Source of the DNA: Phaeobacter sp. G2
GTDB taxonomy: Bacteria > Pseudomonadota > Alphaproteobacteria > Rhodobacterales > Rhodobacteraceae
Assembly (NCBI GenBank): GCA_025163595.1
Contig: CP104100.1
Location: forward strand, 3,410,001 to 3,474,000
DNA length: 64,000 bases
Direction: 5' to 3'
Part shown: piece by piece, positions 1 through 8,274 of the stretch
Position numbering within the stretch: the first letter of the stretch is position 1
Layout of the letters: each line of letters starts with the position of its first letter
Program-made: the position numbers and the translations under genes
Notes under the pieces: model-generated
What the model was told of the DNA's origin: nothing
The model's database searches: none
Seen by the model: only the letters and a program-made list of their open reading frames with translations

Positions 1-341
1 ATGGGGGTCTGCGCCCCCAGGGTCTCCTCAAAACTGGTGATTGATGTCCCCGCCGCAACCGAAACAAACAACGTCTCGCCATTGCCCAGCGCCTGCAATT
101 TTGGCAGGGCGTCGCCCATCATCTGCGGTTTGACAGCAACCAGAACCAGGGCAGGCATTGCCGGCAGATCGACATTGATATGTACACCTGTGGCCTGCAG
201 CCAGTCTGACGGGTTGGGATCCAGCACCCAGACCGAAGAGGCAGGCAACCCCCCCTTCAGCCAGCCCGCCAGCATGGCAGAGCCCATCTTGCCACAGCCC
301 AGCAGCACCAACCCACGTGTTTCAATATCACTTGTGATCAT
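1..341 (-). CDS. proC: Pyrroline-5-carboxylate reductase, N-terminal part (cut by window edge)
   Basis: The gene reads leftward off the window edge, so only about 113 N-terminal residues are present. They begin MITSDIETRGLVLLGCGKMG, which holds the Rossmann dinucleotide-binding GxGxMG signature of ProC, followed by an ADP-binding strand ending in LDPN and a VAVKPQ motif typical of the family. ProC reduces pyrroline-5-carboxylate to proline with NAD(P)H in the cytosol. The start at 341 is the only Met before the Rossmann strand. It lies 43 bases downstream of the YbjN gene on the same strand, so the two probably form one transcript. Confidence 0.88.
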   Translation of the reverse strand, partial: MITSDIETRGLVLLGCGKMGSAMLAGWLKGGLPASSVWVLDPNPSDWLQATGVHINVDLPAMPALVLVAVKPQMMGDALPKLQALGNGETLFVSVAAGTSITSFEETLGAQTP

Positions 342-384
342 CCGCTCACCCTTTGCCACTCAATTGTCTTCTCAGCACAGAGAC

Positions 385-885
385 TTACGCCCGACCATAG
401 GCCTCTGCAATGGCAACCTGTATTGCCTCATGCGGGGATTTGTCTGCCCAGGTAGTAAGCTGAATCGCCGGATAGTAGCGCTCGCAATTGGACACAGCCG
501 CATGGATCATCGCATCAACCTGCTCCGGGCTGGCAGACTGTCCACCGGCCAGAACCAACCCATAGCGATACAGCATCACCTTGTGATCAGCCCAATAGGT
601 AAAGCCCCCCGCCCAGCATTGATCATTCATCAGATTGATCAACTCATATAGCTGCGGGATCTTGGGCGCAGGCGGTTCCATCTCGTAGCTACAAACCAGT
701 CGCAGCGTTTCCTCATAGGCCGACCAGGCCAGGGTGAGAGAATAGGTACGCCACTGGCCTTCTACCGCCATGGCAATCTGGTCATCCCCGATACGATCAA
801 AATCCCAGTCGTGATGGGCCGCCAGGTTTTCGACAATATCAATCGGGTGAATATCGTCGTCCAGATGAAATTCGGAAAGGGCCAT
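385..885 (-). CDS. YbjN domain-containing protein
   Basis: This 166-residue soluble protein has no signal peptide or membrane segment. Its fold pattern (acidic N-terminus, IVENLAAHHDWDFDR, then alternating strands, then a long amphipathic helix) matches the YbjN/DUF1790 family, whose members resemble type III secretion chaperones. The biochemical role is not known. In alphaproteobacteria a YbjN gene often sits just before proC, as here, and the 43-base spacing suggests co-transcription. The start at 885 is preceded on the minus strand by a ggtgagac purine-rich stretch that can serve as ribosome binding site. Confidence 0.8.
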   Translation of the reverse strand: MALSEFHLDDDIHPIDIVENLAAHHDWDFDRIGDDQIAMAVEGQWRTYSLTLAWSAYEETLRLVCSYEMEPPAPKIPQLYELINLMNDQCWAGGFTYWADHKVMLYRYGLVLAGGQSASPEQVDAMIHAAVSNCERYYPAIQLTTWADKSPHEAIQVAIAEAYGRA

Positions 886-1586
886 GTCTCACCTCTCAGG
901 TCTCTAGCCGTTGGGACCGATTTTGCCCCCTACAGCTAGGTTTCTGGTCAACGGACCGGGGAGCATCCCCGTCTCCATACTAGATATGGTGGCAAGGGGT
1001 GTAGACTCTGGCAACCCTTTATTTGGGGATATCTTCAATAAGTTGTGGACGAATAACTGTGGGCCGCAAGATATCGGCACTATTGCGCGCGAAATATGCT
1101 GTTTGGAGAAACTCCAGCGCCTGGTTCCAGATTACGCCACTTAACGTAACGGGCGCGGCAGGCCGGCCAATGGCCCCTACCCTGCTCTGATCGGCAGCCG
1201 CCCACCCGGTGACGCGCCGCAGCGCTTTGCACCAGCCCCCAAGCAGGTCCCGCGTGGGGACAGGCCACATCAACCGCAGGTCAACAACAAGACTGGTCAA
1301 CAACAAGACTGGTCAACAACAAGACTGGTCAACACCGAAACGGAGACCTCTACAGAGACTTGTGTTTCATCTTTCTAAAAATACCTCCGCCGGAGGCAAC
1401 CCAGATCTCGGCTTGATGCGGCCAACAGCTCTGAAGCGGCACAGGCAGCTTCTGCAGCAAGACAGGCACCTCCTGGTGCCCCGCAGGCCCGACTTGTCAC
1501 AACACGGTCTTCTCCAGCCGGAACTATTTCAAACTGAAAGCTCCGCCGTTCTCCCGCCAGAACGCCAGGCAGGATACACAGGACTG
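886..1586. other. Intergenic region without a supported gene
   Basis: About 700 bases separate the YbjN gene from ubiK. Short open frames occur on both strands, but none resembles a known family and none has a convincing ribosome binding site. No tRNA fold was found by eye. The only clear structure is the 16-base tandem repeat listed separately. Confidence 0.5.
1279..1335. repeat. 16-bp tandem repeat, about 3.5 copies
   Basis: The unit ggtcaacaacaagact occurs three times without a mismatch at 1279-1294, 1295-1310 and 1311-1326, followed by a partial copy to 1335. Because 16 is not a multiple of three, it would not keep a reading frame, which supports a non-coding region. It could vary in copy number between strains. 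Confidence 0.9.
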
Positions 1587-1850
1587 TCAGGCTTTATTCT
1601 CAAGCGCATCCAGGCGCGCCTTCAGGGCTTCATTCTCTTCCCGTGCTTTCTGAGCCATAGCGCGCACAGCATCAAATTCCTCACGGGTGACAAAATCGTG
1701 ATCCGCCAGCCAGCGGTCCATCAGGCTCTTCATCGCGGTTTCTGCCTCGTCCTTTGCACCCTGGGCCACGCCCATTGCATTGGTCATCAGCTGCGAAATG
1801 TCGTCCATGATCTTGTTTCGGCTCTGCATCATCTTCTCCGTATCACTCAT
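1587..1850 (-). CDS. ubiK: UbiK-type accessory factor (BMFP family)
   Basis: This encodes 87 residues when started at the Met at 1850. The preceding 22 codons of the open frame are rich in Arg and Pro and unlike the family. The sequence has the usual UbiK/YqiC plan: an N-terminal helix (NKIMDDISQLMTNAMG), a middle helix, then a C-terminal coiled coil ending in ENEALKARLDALE. In E. coli UbiK helps assemble the ubiquinone biosynthesis complex; membrane fusogenic activity is reported for a Brucella homologue. It is divergent from lgt, 76 bases away. Confidence 0.85.
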   Translation of the reverse strand: MSDTEKMMQSRNKIMDDISQLMTNAMGVAQGAKDEAETAMKSLMDRWLADHDFVTREEFDAVRAMAQKAREENEALKARLDALENKA

Positions 1851-1926
1851 TCCCCCTATATGGGGGCGCAAAGGGTCGCGGGCAAGCCGTTGACTTTCAA
1901 TTGCGCGCAAAGGCATTCAGGACCAC

Positions 1927-2826
1927 ATGCAGGCCATGATCCACTTCCCCGATATTTCGCCCGAGATTTTCTCGATTCCCCTGTTTGGCATGGAGTTTGC
2001 CCTGCGTTGGTACGCTTTGGCCTATATCGCAGGCATTGTGATTGCCTGGCGCCTCGCTGTCAGCGCACTCAAATCACCTGCGCTCTGGCCGGGGCAAAAG
2101 CCACCGATGCGCCCCGAACAGGTCGAAGATCTGCTGACCTGGATCATTCTGGGGGTGATTCTCGGCGGGCGTCTAGGGTTTGTGCTGTTCTACCAGCCCG
2201 GCTACTACCTGTCGCATCCCAGCGAGATCCTGCGAATCTGGCAGGGCGGCATGGCCTTTCATGGTGGCCTGCTCGGGGTCATTGTCGCGGCCTGGGCCTA
2301 TGCTCACCGCCACGGGGTTTCCAAACTGCAGATGGCTGATCTGGTGGCCTATACGGTTCCGGCCGGGCTGCTGCTGGGGCGTCTGGCCAATTTCATCAAT
2401 GCCGAGCTCTGGGGCCGCCCCACCGATCTGCCCTGGGGCGTCGCCTTTCCCGGACAGGCGGCTCAGGCCTGTGGTCAGGCCCTGGGAGAGCTCTGCGCCC
2501 GCCACCCCTCGCAGCTCTATGAAGCCGCGATGGAGGGGCTGCTGCTCGGCGCGGTGCTGATCTGGCTGACCTGGCGACGCCAAAGCCTGCTGCGGCCCGG
2601 CTTGAACCTGGGCGTGTTTCTGGCCGGCTATGGCCTGGCCCGGTTTATTGTCGAATTCTTTCGCCAGCCCGATGCGCAGTTTGTCACCCCCGGCAATCCC
2701 CTGGGCCTGGCCTGGCAGCTGGGGGGCTATGGGCTCACCATGGGGCAAGCCCTTTCCGTGCCGATGATCGCGCTGGGGCTTTATTTTGCACTGCGGCGCA
2801 AACCCAGCCCGGATCCGGCCCCATGA
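1927..2826 (+). CDS. lgt: Prolipoprotein diacylglyceryl transferase
   Basis: Lgt moves a diacylglyceryl group from phosphatidylglycerol to the lipobox cysteine of prolipoproteins in the inner membrane. The 299-residue product has about seven hydrophobic segments and the family landmarks: [10 protein letters not shown] near the N-terminus, [10 protein letters not shown], the HGGLLG signature (around residue 115), [15 protein letters not shown], and HPSQLYEA with the active-site region. The length is typical. It overlaps the next gene by the ATGA arrangement (stop 2824-2826, next start 2823), so translation is likely coupled. A Met three codons further in is a possible alternative start. Confidence 0.97.
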   Translation: MQAMIHFPDISPEIFSIPLFGMEFALRWYALAYIAGIVIAWRLAVSALKSPALWPGQKPPMRPEQVEDLLTWIILGVILGGRLGFVLFYQPGYYLSHPSEILRIWQGGMAFHGGLLGVIVAAWAYAHRHGVSKLQMADLVAYTVPAGLLLGRLANFINAELWGRPTDLPWGVAFPGQAAQACGQALGELCARHPSQLYEAAMEGLLLGAVLIWLTWRRQSLLRPGLNLGVFLAGYGLARFIVEFFRQPDAQFVTPGNPLGLAWQLGGYGLTMGQALSVPMIALGLYFALRRKPSPDPAP

Positions 2827-3893
2827 GCACGCTAAAAGACCAGTTAATAGCCCGGATCAGCAGCGACGGCCCCATCAGCCTGGCCGACTATATGAGCGAA
2901 TGCCTGCTGCACCCCGACCTGGGCTATTACACCAGCCAAACCCCCTTTGGCGCTCAGGGGGATTTCACCACCGCGCCGGAAATCAGCCAGATGTTTGGCG
3001 AGCTCATCGGCCTGTCCCTGGCCCAGTGCTGGTTGGATCAGGGCGCGCCCGCCCCCTTTACCCTGGCAGAGCTCGGCCCCGGACGCGGCACCCTGATGGC
3101 GGATCTGCTGCGGGCCACCCGCGGTGTGCCCGGCTTTCACGCAGGGCTCAGGCTGCATCTGGTTGAGGCCTCGCCCGCCCTGAAACAGCAGCAGGCACAG
3201 GCGCTGGCAGGCTATGACGTCACCTGGGTCGATAGCGTGGACGCGCTGCCACATCAGCCGCTGTTTCTGGTCGCCAATGAGTTCTTCGACGCCCTGCCCA
3301 TCCGCCAATTTGTCCGCGACAGCGACGGCTGGCGCGAAAAACGTGTCGGCCTGGTTGCTAATACTCTGAGCTTTGGACTGGGACCAGAAGCGCCGCAACC
3401 TGCGTTGGAGCATCGTCTGCAGGACACCAAAGCCGATGACCTGGTCGAGCTGAGCCCGGCAACCGCCCCCATCACCGCCGCTTTGGCCCAGCGCATTGCC
3501 AGCCAGGGCGGCGGCGCCTTGATCATCGACTACGGCGATTGGCGCTCTTTGGGCGATACTCTACAGGCGCTGAAAGCCCATGCGCCCATCGACCCGCTGC
3601 AAACCCCCGGCGAGGCAGACCTGACCGCCCATGTTGATTTTGAGGTGCTCTGCTCTGTCGCGGCAGGAGCGGGCTGCACCTATAGCAAACTTACCCCGCA
3701 GGGCGTGTTTCTGGAACGGCTCGGCATCACCGATCGCGCCCGCGCGCTGGCCGCAGGGCTGGAGGGCGCGGCGCTGGAAAGCCTGATCGCGGCACATCGA
3801 CGGTTGACGCATCCGACGGAAATGGGAAACCTGTTCAAAGTACTGGGTCTGACCCCGGCCAATATCGCCCCACCACCAGGATTAAATGCATGA
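2823..3893 (+). CDS. MidA/NDUFAF7-type SAM-dependent methyltransferase
   Basis: The 356-residue protein has the family opening [19 protein letters not shown], followed by [19 protein letters not shown] and the SAM-binding motif [17 protein letters not shown]. These define the SAM-MT family of mitochondrial NDUFAF7/MidA, which dimethylates an arginine of a complex I subunit. A bacterial target has not been assigned. [14 protein letters not shown] and [11 protein letters not shown] are further conserved blocks. The start overlaps lgt and the end overlaps pgeF by four bases each, so the three genes form a tight operon, an order common in Rhodobacteraceae. Confidence 0.93.
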   Translation: MSTLKDQLIARISSDGPISLADYMSECLLHPDLGYYTSQTPFGAQGDFTTAPEISQMFGELIGLSLAQCWLDQGAPAPFTLAELGPGRGTLMADLLRATRGVPGFHAGLRLHLVEASPALKQQQAQALAGYDVTWVDSVDALPHQPLFLVANEFFDALPIRQFVRDSDGWREKRVGLVANTLSFGLGPEAPQPALEHRLQDTKADDLVELSPATAPITAALAQRIASQGGGALIIDYGDWRSLGDTLQALKAHAPIDPLQTPGEADLTAHVDFEVLCSVAAGAGCTYSKLTPQGVFLERLGITDRARALAAGLEGAALESLIAAHRRLTHPTEMGNLFKVLGLTPANIAPPPGLNA

Positions 3894-4645
3894 CGCTGGA
3901 AATACTCACCTCTGAGCTGTTGGATACTGTGCACCACGGGTTTTTCACCCGTCGCGGCGGTGCCTCCTCGGGAATTTTTCAGGGGTTGAACTGCGGCGTT
4001 GGCTCCAGCGACCAACGTGGGGCAGTGACGCTCAACCGCGCCCGTGTCGCCGAGGCAATGAATGTGGCCCCCACGGCGCTGGTTGGCGTGCATCAAATTC
4101 ATTCCCCGGATGTGGCCGTCATCACCGGCCCCACCGCAGCGCGCCCCCGCGCTGACGCAATGGTCACAAACACCCCCGGTGTGGCGCTGGGTATTCTGAC
4201 AGCAGATTGCCAGCCCGTGCTGTTTGCCGACGCAGAGGCCGGGGTCATTGGCGCCGCCCATGCCGGCTGGCGCGGGGCGCTTGACGGGGTGTTGGAGGCA
4301 ACATTGCAGGCGATGGAGGGTCTGGGCGCAGACCGGGCCAAGACCTGCGCGGTCATTGGCCCCTCGATCTCGCAACGCGCCTATGAGGTCGGCCCTGAGT
4401 TCTTTGACGATTTTCTGCAAAAAGACCCGGATCATAGCCGTTTCTTTGCCCAGGGCCGGGAGGGGCGCTATCAGTTTGACCTGCCTGGCCTGGGGCTGCA
4501 CCTGCTGCGCCAGGCGGGCATTGGTCAGGCCGAATGGACACGCCACTGTACCTATAGCAATGCAGAGCTGTTTTACTCCTACCGCCGCACCACCCATGCT
4601 GGGGAAGCCGACTACGGAAGGTTAATATCCTGCATCACCCTGTGA
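3890..4645 (+). CDS. pgeF: Peptidoglycan editing factor / multicopper-oxidase-like laccase domain protein
   Basis: This is 251 residues of the YfiH/DUF152 family. The sequence shows HGFFTRRGGASSGIF, the first metal-ligand block GVHQIHS, the cysteine block LTADCQPVLF, and the histidine block GAAHAGWRGALDGVLE. These His/Cys residues bind zinc (or copper). Members have been called polyphenol oxidases, purine nucleoside phosphorylases, and in E. coli PgeF, which removes wrongly incorporated L-Ser from peptidoglycan precursors. The start overlaps the preceding methyltransferase by ATGA. Paired near-palindromic G/C stretches follow the stop but have no T-run. Confidence 0.93.
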   Translation: MTLEILTSELLDTVHHGFFTRRGGASSGIFQGLNCGVGSSDQRGAVTLNRARVAEAMNVAPTALVGVHQIHSPDVAVITGPTAARPRADAMVTNTPGVALGILTADCQPVLFADAEAGVIGAAHAGWRGALDGVLEATLQAMEGLGADRAKTCAVIGPSISQRAYEVGPEFFDDFLQKDPDHSRFFAQGREGRYQFDLPGLGLHLLRQAGIGQAEWTRHCTYSNAELFYSYRRTTHAGEADYGRLISCITL

Positions 4646-4903
4646 GGGCAGATCTGGGCAGTGCTGCGCCATTTCTGCCCAAATCCCCCGGTTTTCCAGC
4701 CGGGATTATCCTAAAAGCGCCAAGAATTTTATATAAAACATAATGACTTGACGCCGCGCACGCCTGACCTGCGTCTGGTGCGGCTCTGCCTGGCGGGCAG
4801 TCACACAATTCCACCGATGAGCCACATTCTGGGCGTAATGATTACCGATAAAGGGACCAACAGAGCCGCGACAGCACCGCTCATCCCAGGTAGGAGACGC
4901 CCA

Positions 4904-5065
4904 ATGAAAGCCAGAGAACGGTTTTTGAAATCGGTAATTTCGACTGCAAAATCAGAGACTACGAAAATGCCCTGGAGCCGAGGATCGGTCCGTGAGGCGC
5001 ATCTGGTCCAGCGTCGAACATCGCAAAAAGACCTGCCTGCTGCAGCGCGGTTGAAACGCGCCTAA
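4904..5065 (+). CDS. Small basic protein, probably conserved in roseobacters
   Basis: A 53-residue frame starts at an ATG preceded by taggagacgcca, a good ribosome binding site. It starts MKARERFLKSVISTAKSETT and continues with KMPWSRGSVREAHLVQRR. It is basic with a central tryptophan and no signal peptide. It resembles small proteins of unknown function that I recall from Rhodobacteraceae (FLKSVI...TKMPW...RG pattern), but that is memory rather than a search. The open frame extends 52 codons upstream with no support, so the inner start was chosen. No function can be assigned. Confidence 0.55.
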   Translation: MKARERFLKSVISTAKSETTKMPWSRGSVREAHLVQRRTSQKDLPAAARLKRA

Positions 5066-5436
5066 GCGCGGATTCCTGTGGCCAAAGATCCGCGCAGACC
5101 AAGTCAGACTGTCTCATGGAATTTTATATGAGCCCGCTGCAGCCCCCGGATCCCGCCAAGGCCCTCCGTTTGCGGTGACCCTTTTTTAGTCAATACCCGC
5201 CACAGTCTTTACGGAACCAACCTCCAGGTCAGCTCCCTTGCAGCACCTTCTGGGCCGTTGAGACATTACATACAAGGCACCGTCGTGCACATTTTTACGA
5301 TGCAGAACACAGCGCACTTCTCTGGCCAGTTTCAGGCCCCCATCCCTGGCCTGCCTCCCCGGCGCCAGGTCTCTCCATTTTCTGCCGATGGAGGGCGCGC
5401 GCCCCTGACGTGTTTTGCCAGAAAGGTCTTAAGCCA
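5066..5436. other. Intergenic region before the first Hint gene
   Basis: These 371 bases hold no supported gene, repeat or hairpin terminator that I could recognise. They presumably contain the promoter of the Hint protein gene, but no convincing -35/-10 pair stood out. Confidence 0.4.
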
Positions 5437-6219
5437 ATGACACTTCCGCATTCCCTGCAACAAGCCGCTGCCAAGGCCGCAGAAAGCAGCGCACTTTTGC
5501 AAGATCCTGCCGCGCTGCGCCTGCCCAACAAACCGCAGTTGCGGCGCTATGAGGTCAGCAGCCTGCTGCCCAATGGCGGCATCGCTGAGACCCGCCACAT
5601 CGCCCCCGCCCTGCCGATCTTTGAGGATGCTTTTTGCGCCTTTACACGGGGCTCTCTGGTGGAAACCACGCAAGGGCCCATTGCGGTTGAAGACCTGCTG
5701 CCCGGCGACGAAATCCTCACCCAGGGTGGCGGCAGCCAGCCGCTGATCTGGAAAGGCTCCACCAGTCTGGTTCCTTCCCGCAGTGATGCCAAGGGGCGCT
5801 GCCATCGGCTGACCAGTTTCATGCCCGACAGTCTGGGGCTGCAAAAGCCCGCCTCCTGCGTTGTGGCCGGACCGGCGGCACGGCTGCTGCGCATGCCGCC
5901 GCAGATGCGCGGCACCACCGGCACACCGCTGCTGCTGACCCTGGCAGAAGAATTCCGCGATGGCATGAACATCTTTGAAACCGCGCCCCCCACCGTGGTG
6001 GACCTGTTCCACCTTTGTCTGCCAAAACATGCGGTGATCAAAGTCGGCGGGCTAGAGTTTGAGACCTATCACCCCGGCCCGGAGGCGCTAAAGCTGGTGA
6101 GTTATGCGATCAAGACGCTCTACTTCAATCTCTTTAGCCATGTGGATTCGCTGAGCGGATTTGGCCCACTGGCCTACGCGCGGGCAGCCGAAGCAACAGA
6201 TAGCCCGCTGCGGGGCTAG
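5437..6219 (+). CDS. Hint domain protein (Hint_2, hedgehog/intein type)
   Basis: The 260-residue product begins MTLPHSLQQAAAK; nine extra upstream codons of the frame look unconserved. From about residue 59 it has a Hint_2-type start, CAFTRGSLVETTQGPIAVED, followed by LLPGDEILTQ and a WKG strand. The Cys-x-x-x-x-G opening is the self-processing nucleophile position of hedgehog/intein folds. No extein-like partner or secretion signal is visible, and the C-terminal half (LFHLCLPKHAVIKVGGLEFETYH) is the rest of the same module. Such proteins are multiplied in roseobacters and their role is unknown. A second one lies at 61935-63008. Confidence 0.8.
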   Translation: MTLPHSLQQAAAKAAESSALLQDPAALRLPNKPQLRRYEVSSLLPNGGIAETRHIAPALPIFEDAFCAFTRGSLVETTQGPIAVEDLLPGDEILTQGGGSQPLIWKGSTSLVPSRSDAKGRCHRLTSFMPDSLGLQKPASCVVAGPAARLLRMPPQMRGTTGTPLLLTLAEEFRDGMNIFETAPPTVVDLFHLCLPKHAVIKVGGLEFETYHPGPEALKLVSYAIKTLYFNLFSHVDSLSGFGPLAYARAAEATDSPLRG

Positions 6220-6333
6220 TGCGCGCACTCGGGGGATGCCGGGGGAGCCTGTGCTTTTGCGCCCTAAAGCATAAAGCACCACTGCGCCGATACCAGGCTG
6301 CGGTCTGGGACCAGGTTGGGGGCTTATCCGCCC

Positions 6334-6834
6334 TCAGGCTTCTCGTTGCAGGCGCTCTTCCAGCACATCAAAGGGAACACCTGGTTCATCCTTGGCGCCG
6401 CGAATAACCAGCGATGTCTTGACGCTGGCCACATTGGGCGTGGTCAACAGCTCTGAGGTCAGGAAGCTCTGAAAGGTACTGAGATCTGGCGAGACACATT
6501 TCAAAATGAAATCCACCTCCCCGTTCAGCATATGACATTCGCGCACCAGCGGCCAGCTGCGGCACTGTTCCTCAAAGGCGGAAAGCTCTGCTTCGGCCTG
6601 GCTTTCCAGCCCGACCATGGCAAAAACCTGCACCTCAAAGCCCAGCTCCCGGGCGTTGACCTCTGCGTGGTAGCCGCCTATCAGGCCGGCCTCTTCCAGC
6701 GCACGGACGCGTCGCAGACAGGGCGGGGCCGAAATGCCGACCCGCTTGGCCAGTTCGACATTGGTCATGCGCCCATCGGCCTGCAATTCCGAGAGTATCT
6801 TGCGATCAATCGGATCAAGACGGGTTGTGACCAT
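6334..6834 (-). CDS. Lrp/AsnC family transcriptional regulator
   Basis: From the Met at 6834 this gives 166 residues, the usual size of the family. An aggagc ribosome binding site lies just upstream on the minus strand, whereas 17 extra upstream codons are Arg/Lys-rich and unlikely. The N-terminus has the winged helix (LDPIDRKILSELQADGRMTN, then VELAKRVGISAPPCLRRVRAL), and the C-terminal RAM domain (residues about 70-150) binds small ligands, usually amino acids. It is divergent from trxB; the 295-base spacer presumably holds both promoters. Its target genes cannot be read from the sequence. Confidence 0.92.
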   Translation of the reverse strand: MVTTRLDPIDRKILSELQADGRMTNVELAKRVGISAPPCLRRVRALEEAGLIGGYHAEVNARELGFEVQVFAMVGLESQAEAELSAFEEQCRSWPLVRECHMLNGEVDFILKCVSPDLSTFQSFLTSELLTTPNVASVKTSLVIRGAKDEPGVPFDVLEERLQREA

Positions 6835-7129
6835 GTGTAAAGCTCCTGTCGATTTTCGTTTCTTATAGCACCGCCGCAGGGCCACGCAATATTATTTCAC
6901 AGAGGCGACCTAATCTTTGCAACAGCCAGATACAAGCGCCAATAAGGGCGGCAAACGGGGCAGTGCCAAAATCGCAAAAGCGTGATCCCTGCGGGCTCCT
7001 GCCGTGCCCCTGGCGCGTCATCAGGGGTTTAAGAGCCGCAGCCCTGCCGCTATATGCTATGGCGACGGTGGCCGCAGCCACCACTTACAGCATCATGTGC
7101 AGCCTAGCTTGCAAATTTGGGGATACGAG

Positions 7130-8074
7130 ATGAGCGACACGCGTCACACCAAGGTTCTGATCATTGGCTCCGGCCCGGCAGGCTATACCGCCGGCGTCTA
7201 TGCGTCCCGCGCCATGCTGGAGCCGGTTCTGGTTCAGGGCATCGAGCCCGGCGGTCAGCTGACCACCACCACCGAGGTGGAAAACTGGCCCGGTGATAGT
7301 GAGGTGCAGGGGCCGGATTTGATGATCCGCATGCAGGACCACGCAAAGGCCATGGGCTGCGACATCATTGGCGACATCATTACTTCGTTGGACACCTCCC
7401 AGCGCCCCTTTGTGGCCAAAGGCGATAGCGGCACCACCTATACCGCTGATGCGGTGATCCTGGCCACCGGCGCCCGTGCCAAATGGCTGGGGCTGGAAAC
7501 CGAAGAAAAATTCAAAGGCTTTGGCGTCTCGGCCTGCGCCACCTGCGACGGGTTCTTCTATCGCGGTCAGGAGATCGTGGTCATCGGCGGCGGCAACACC
7601 GCCGTTGAAGAAGCGCTGTTTTTGACCAACTTTGCCTCCAAGGTCACCCTGGTGCACCGCCGCGACGAGCTGCGCTCGGAAAAGATCCTGCAGGACCGCC
7701 TGTTCAAGAACAAAAAGATCGAGCCCCTGTGGTTTCATCAGCTGGAAGAAGTCTATGGCACCGACAGCCCTCTGGGCGTCGAGGGCATCAAGGTCAAAAA
7801 CGTAAAGACGGGTGAAATCACCGATATCCCCTGCAAGGGCGTCTTTGTGGCCATCGGCCACGCGCCCGCCAATGAGCTGGTGAAAGACACCCTGGAGCTG
7901 CACAATGGCGGCTATGTCTCGGTTAAACCCGGCACCACTGAAACCTCGGTGCCCGGTGTCTTTGCCGCCGGTGATCTGACCGATCACAAATACCGCCAGG
8001 CGGTGACCTCAGCCGGTATGGGGTGCATGGCGGCGCTGGATGCAGAACGGTTCCTGGCCGAACAGGAAGACTAA
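7130..8074 (+). CDS. trxB: Thioredoxin-disulfide reductase
   Basis: The 314-residue flavoenzyme starts MSDTRHTKVLIIGSGPAGYT, giving the FAD-binding GxGxxG; 42 further upstream codons of the frame were rejected as non-conserved. The redox-active CATC pair lies in SACATCDGFFYRG, then comes the NADPH-binding GGGNTAVEEALFLT and the C-terminal FAD block GVFAAGDLTDHKYRQ. It uses NADPH to reduce thioredoxin in the cytosol. Length and motifs are complete. A divergent Lrp-family gene lies upstream, an arrangement I associate with roseobacters. A perfect 12-bp inverted repeat 54 bases past the stop may end transcription. Confidence 0.97.
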   Translation: MSDTRHTKVLIIGSGPAGYTAGVYASRAMLEPVLVQGIEPGGQLTTTTEVENWPGDSEVQGPDLMIRMQDHAKAMGCDIIGDIITSLDTSQRPFVAKGDSGTTYTADAVILATGARAKWLGLETEEKFKGFGVSACATCDGFFYRGQEIVVIGGGNTAVEEALFLTNFASKVTLVHRRDELRSEKILQDRLFKNKKIEPLWFHQLEEVYGTDSPLGVEGIKVKNVKTGEITDIPCKGVFVAIGHAPANELVKDTLELHNGGYVSVKPGTTETSVPGVFAAGDLTDHKYRQAVTSAGMGCMAALDAERFLAEQED

Positions 8075-8128
8075 ACCCAATCCCCCAGTGAAGCCTGCGA
8101 CAGGCCGGGGGACACAGCTGCGCGTTTG

Positions 8129-8160
8129 CTGGTCGACCAATAGCTTTTTTGGTCGACCAG
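8129..8160. promoter_or_regulatory. 12-bp perfect inverted repeat with nested palindromes
   Basis: ctggtcgaccaa and ttggtcgaccag flank an 8-base spacer (tagctttt). Each arm itself contains the palindrome ggtcgacc. It lies between trxB and the cyclase gene. It may be a transcription stop for trxB, although no T-run follows, or a paired binding site for a regulator of the cyclase gene 115 bases downstream. The symmetry is plain; the role is a guess. Confidence 0.55.
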
Positions 8161-8274
8161 AGCATCAGACCGCGGGACCGGTCTGCCCTGCCCCTTTTGC
8201 AGACTGCCAAAATACCTTGACCTGCCCAGGGAGTTCCAACACCTTGACGTGGTGCAATTGAAGGGGCCGTTCGC

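Noticed and set aside
911..1306. Small frames on both strands between the ybjN and ubiK genes
   Set aside because: No ribosome binding site, no family resemblance, and they overlap each other.
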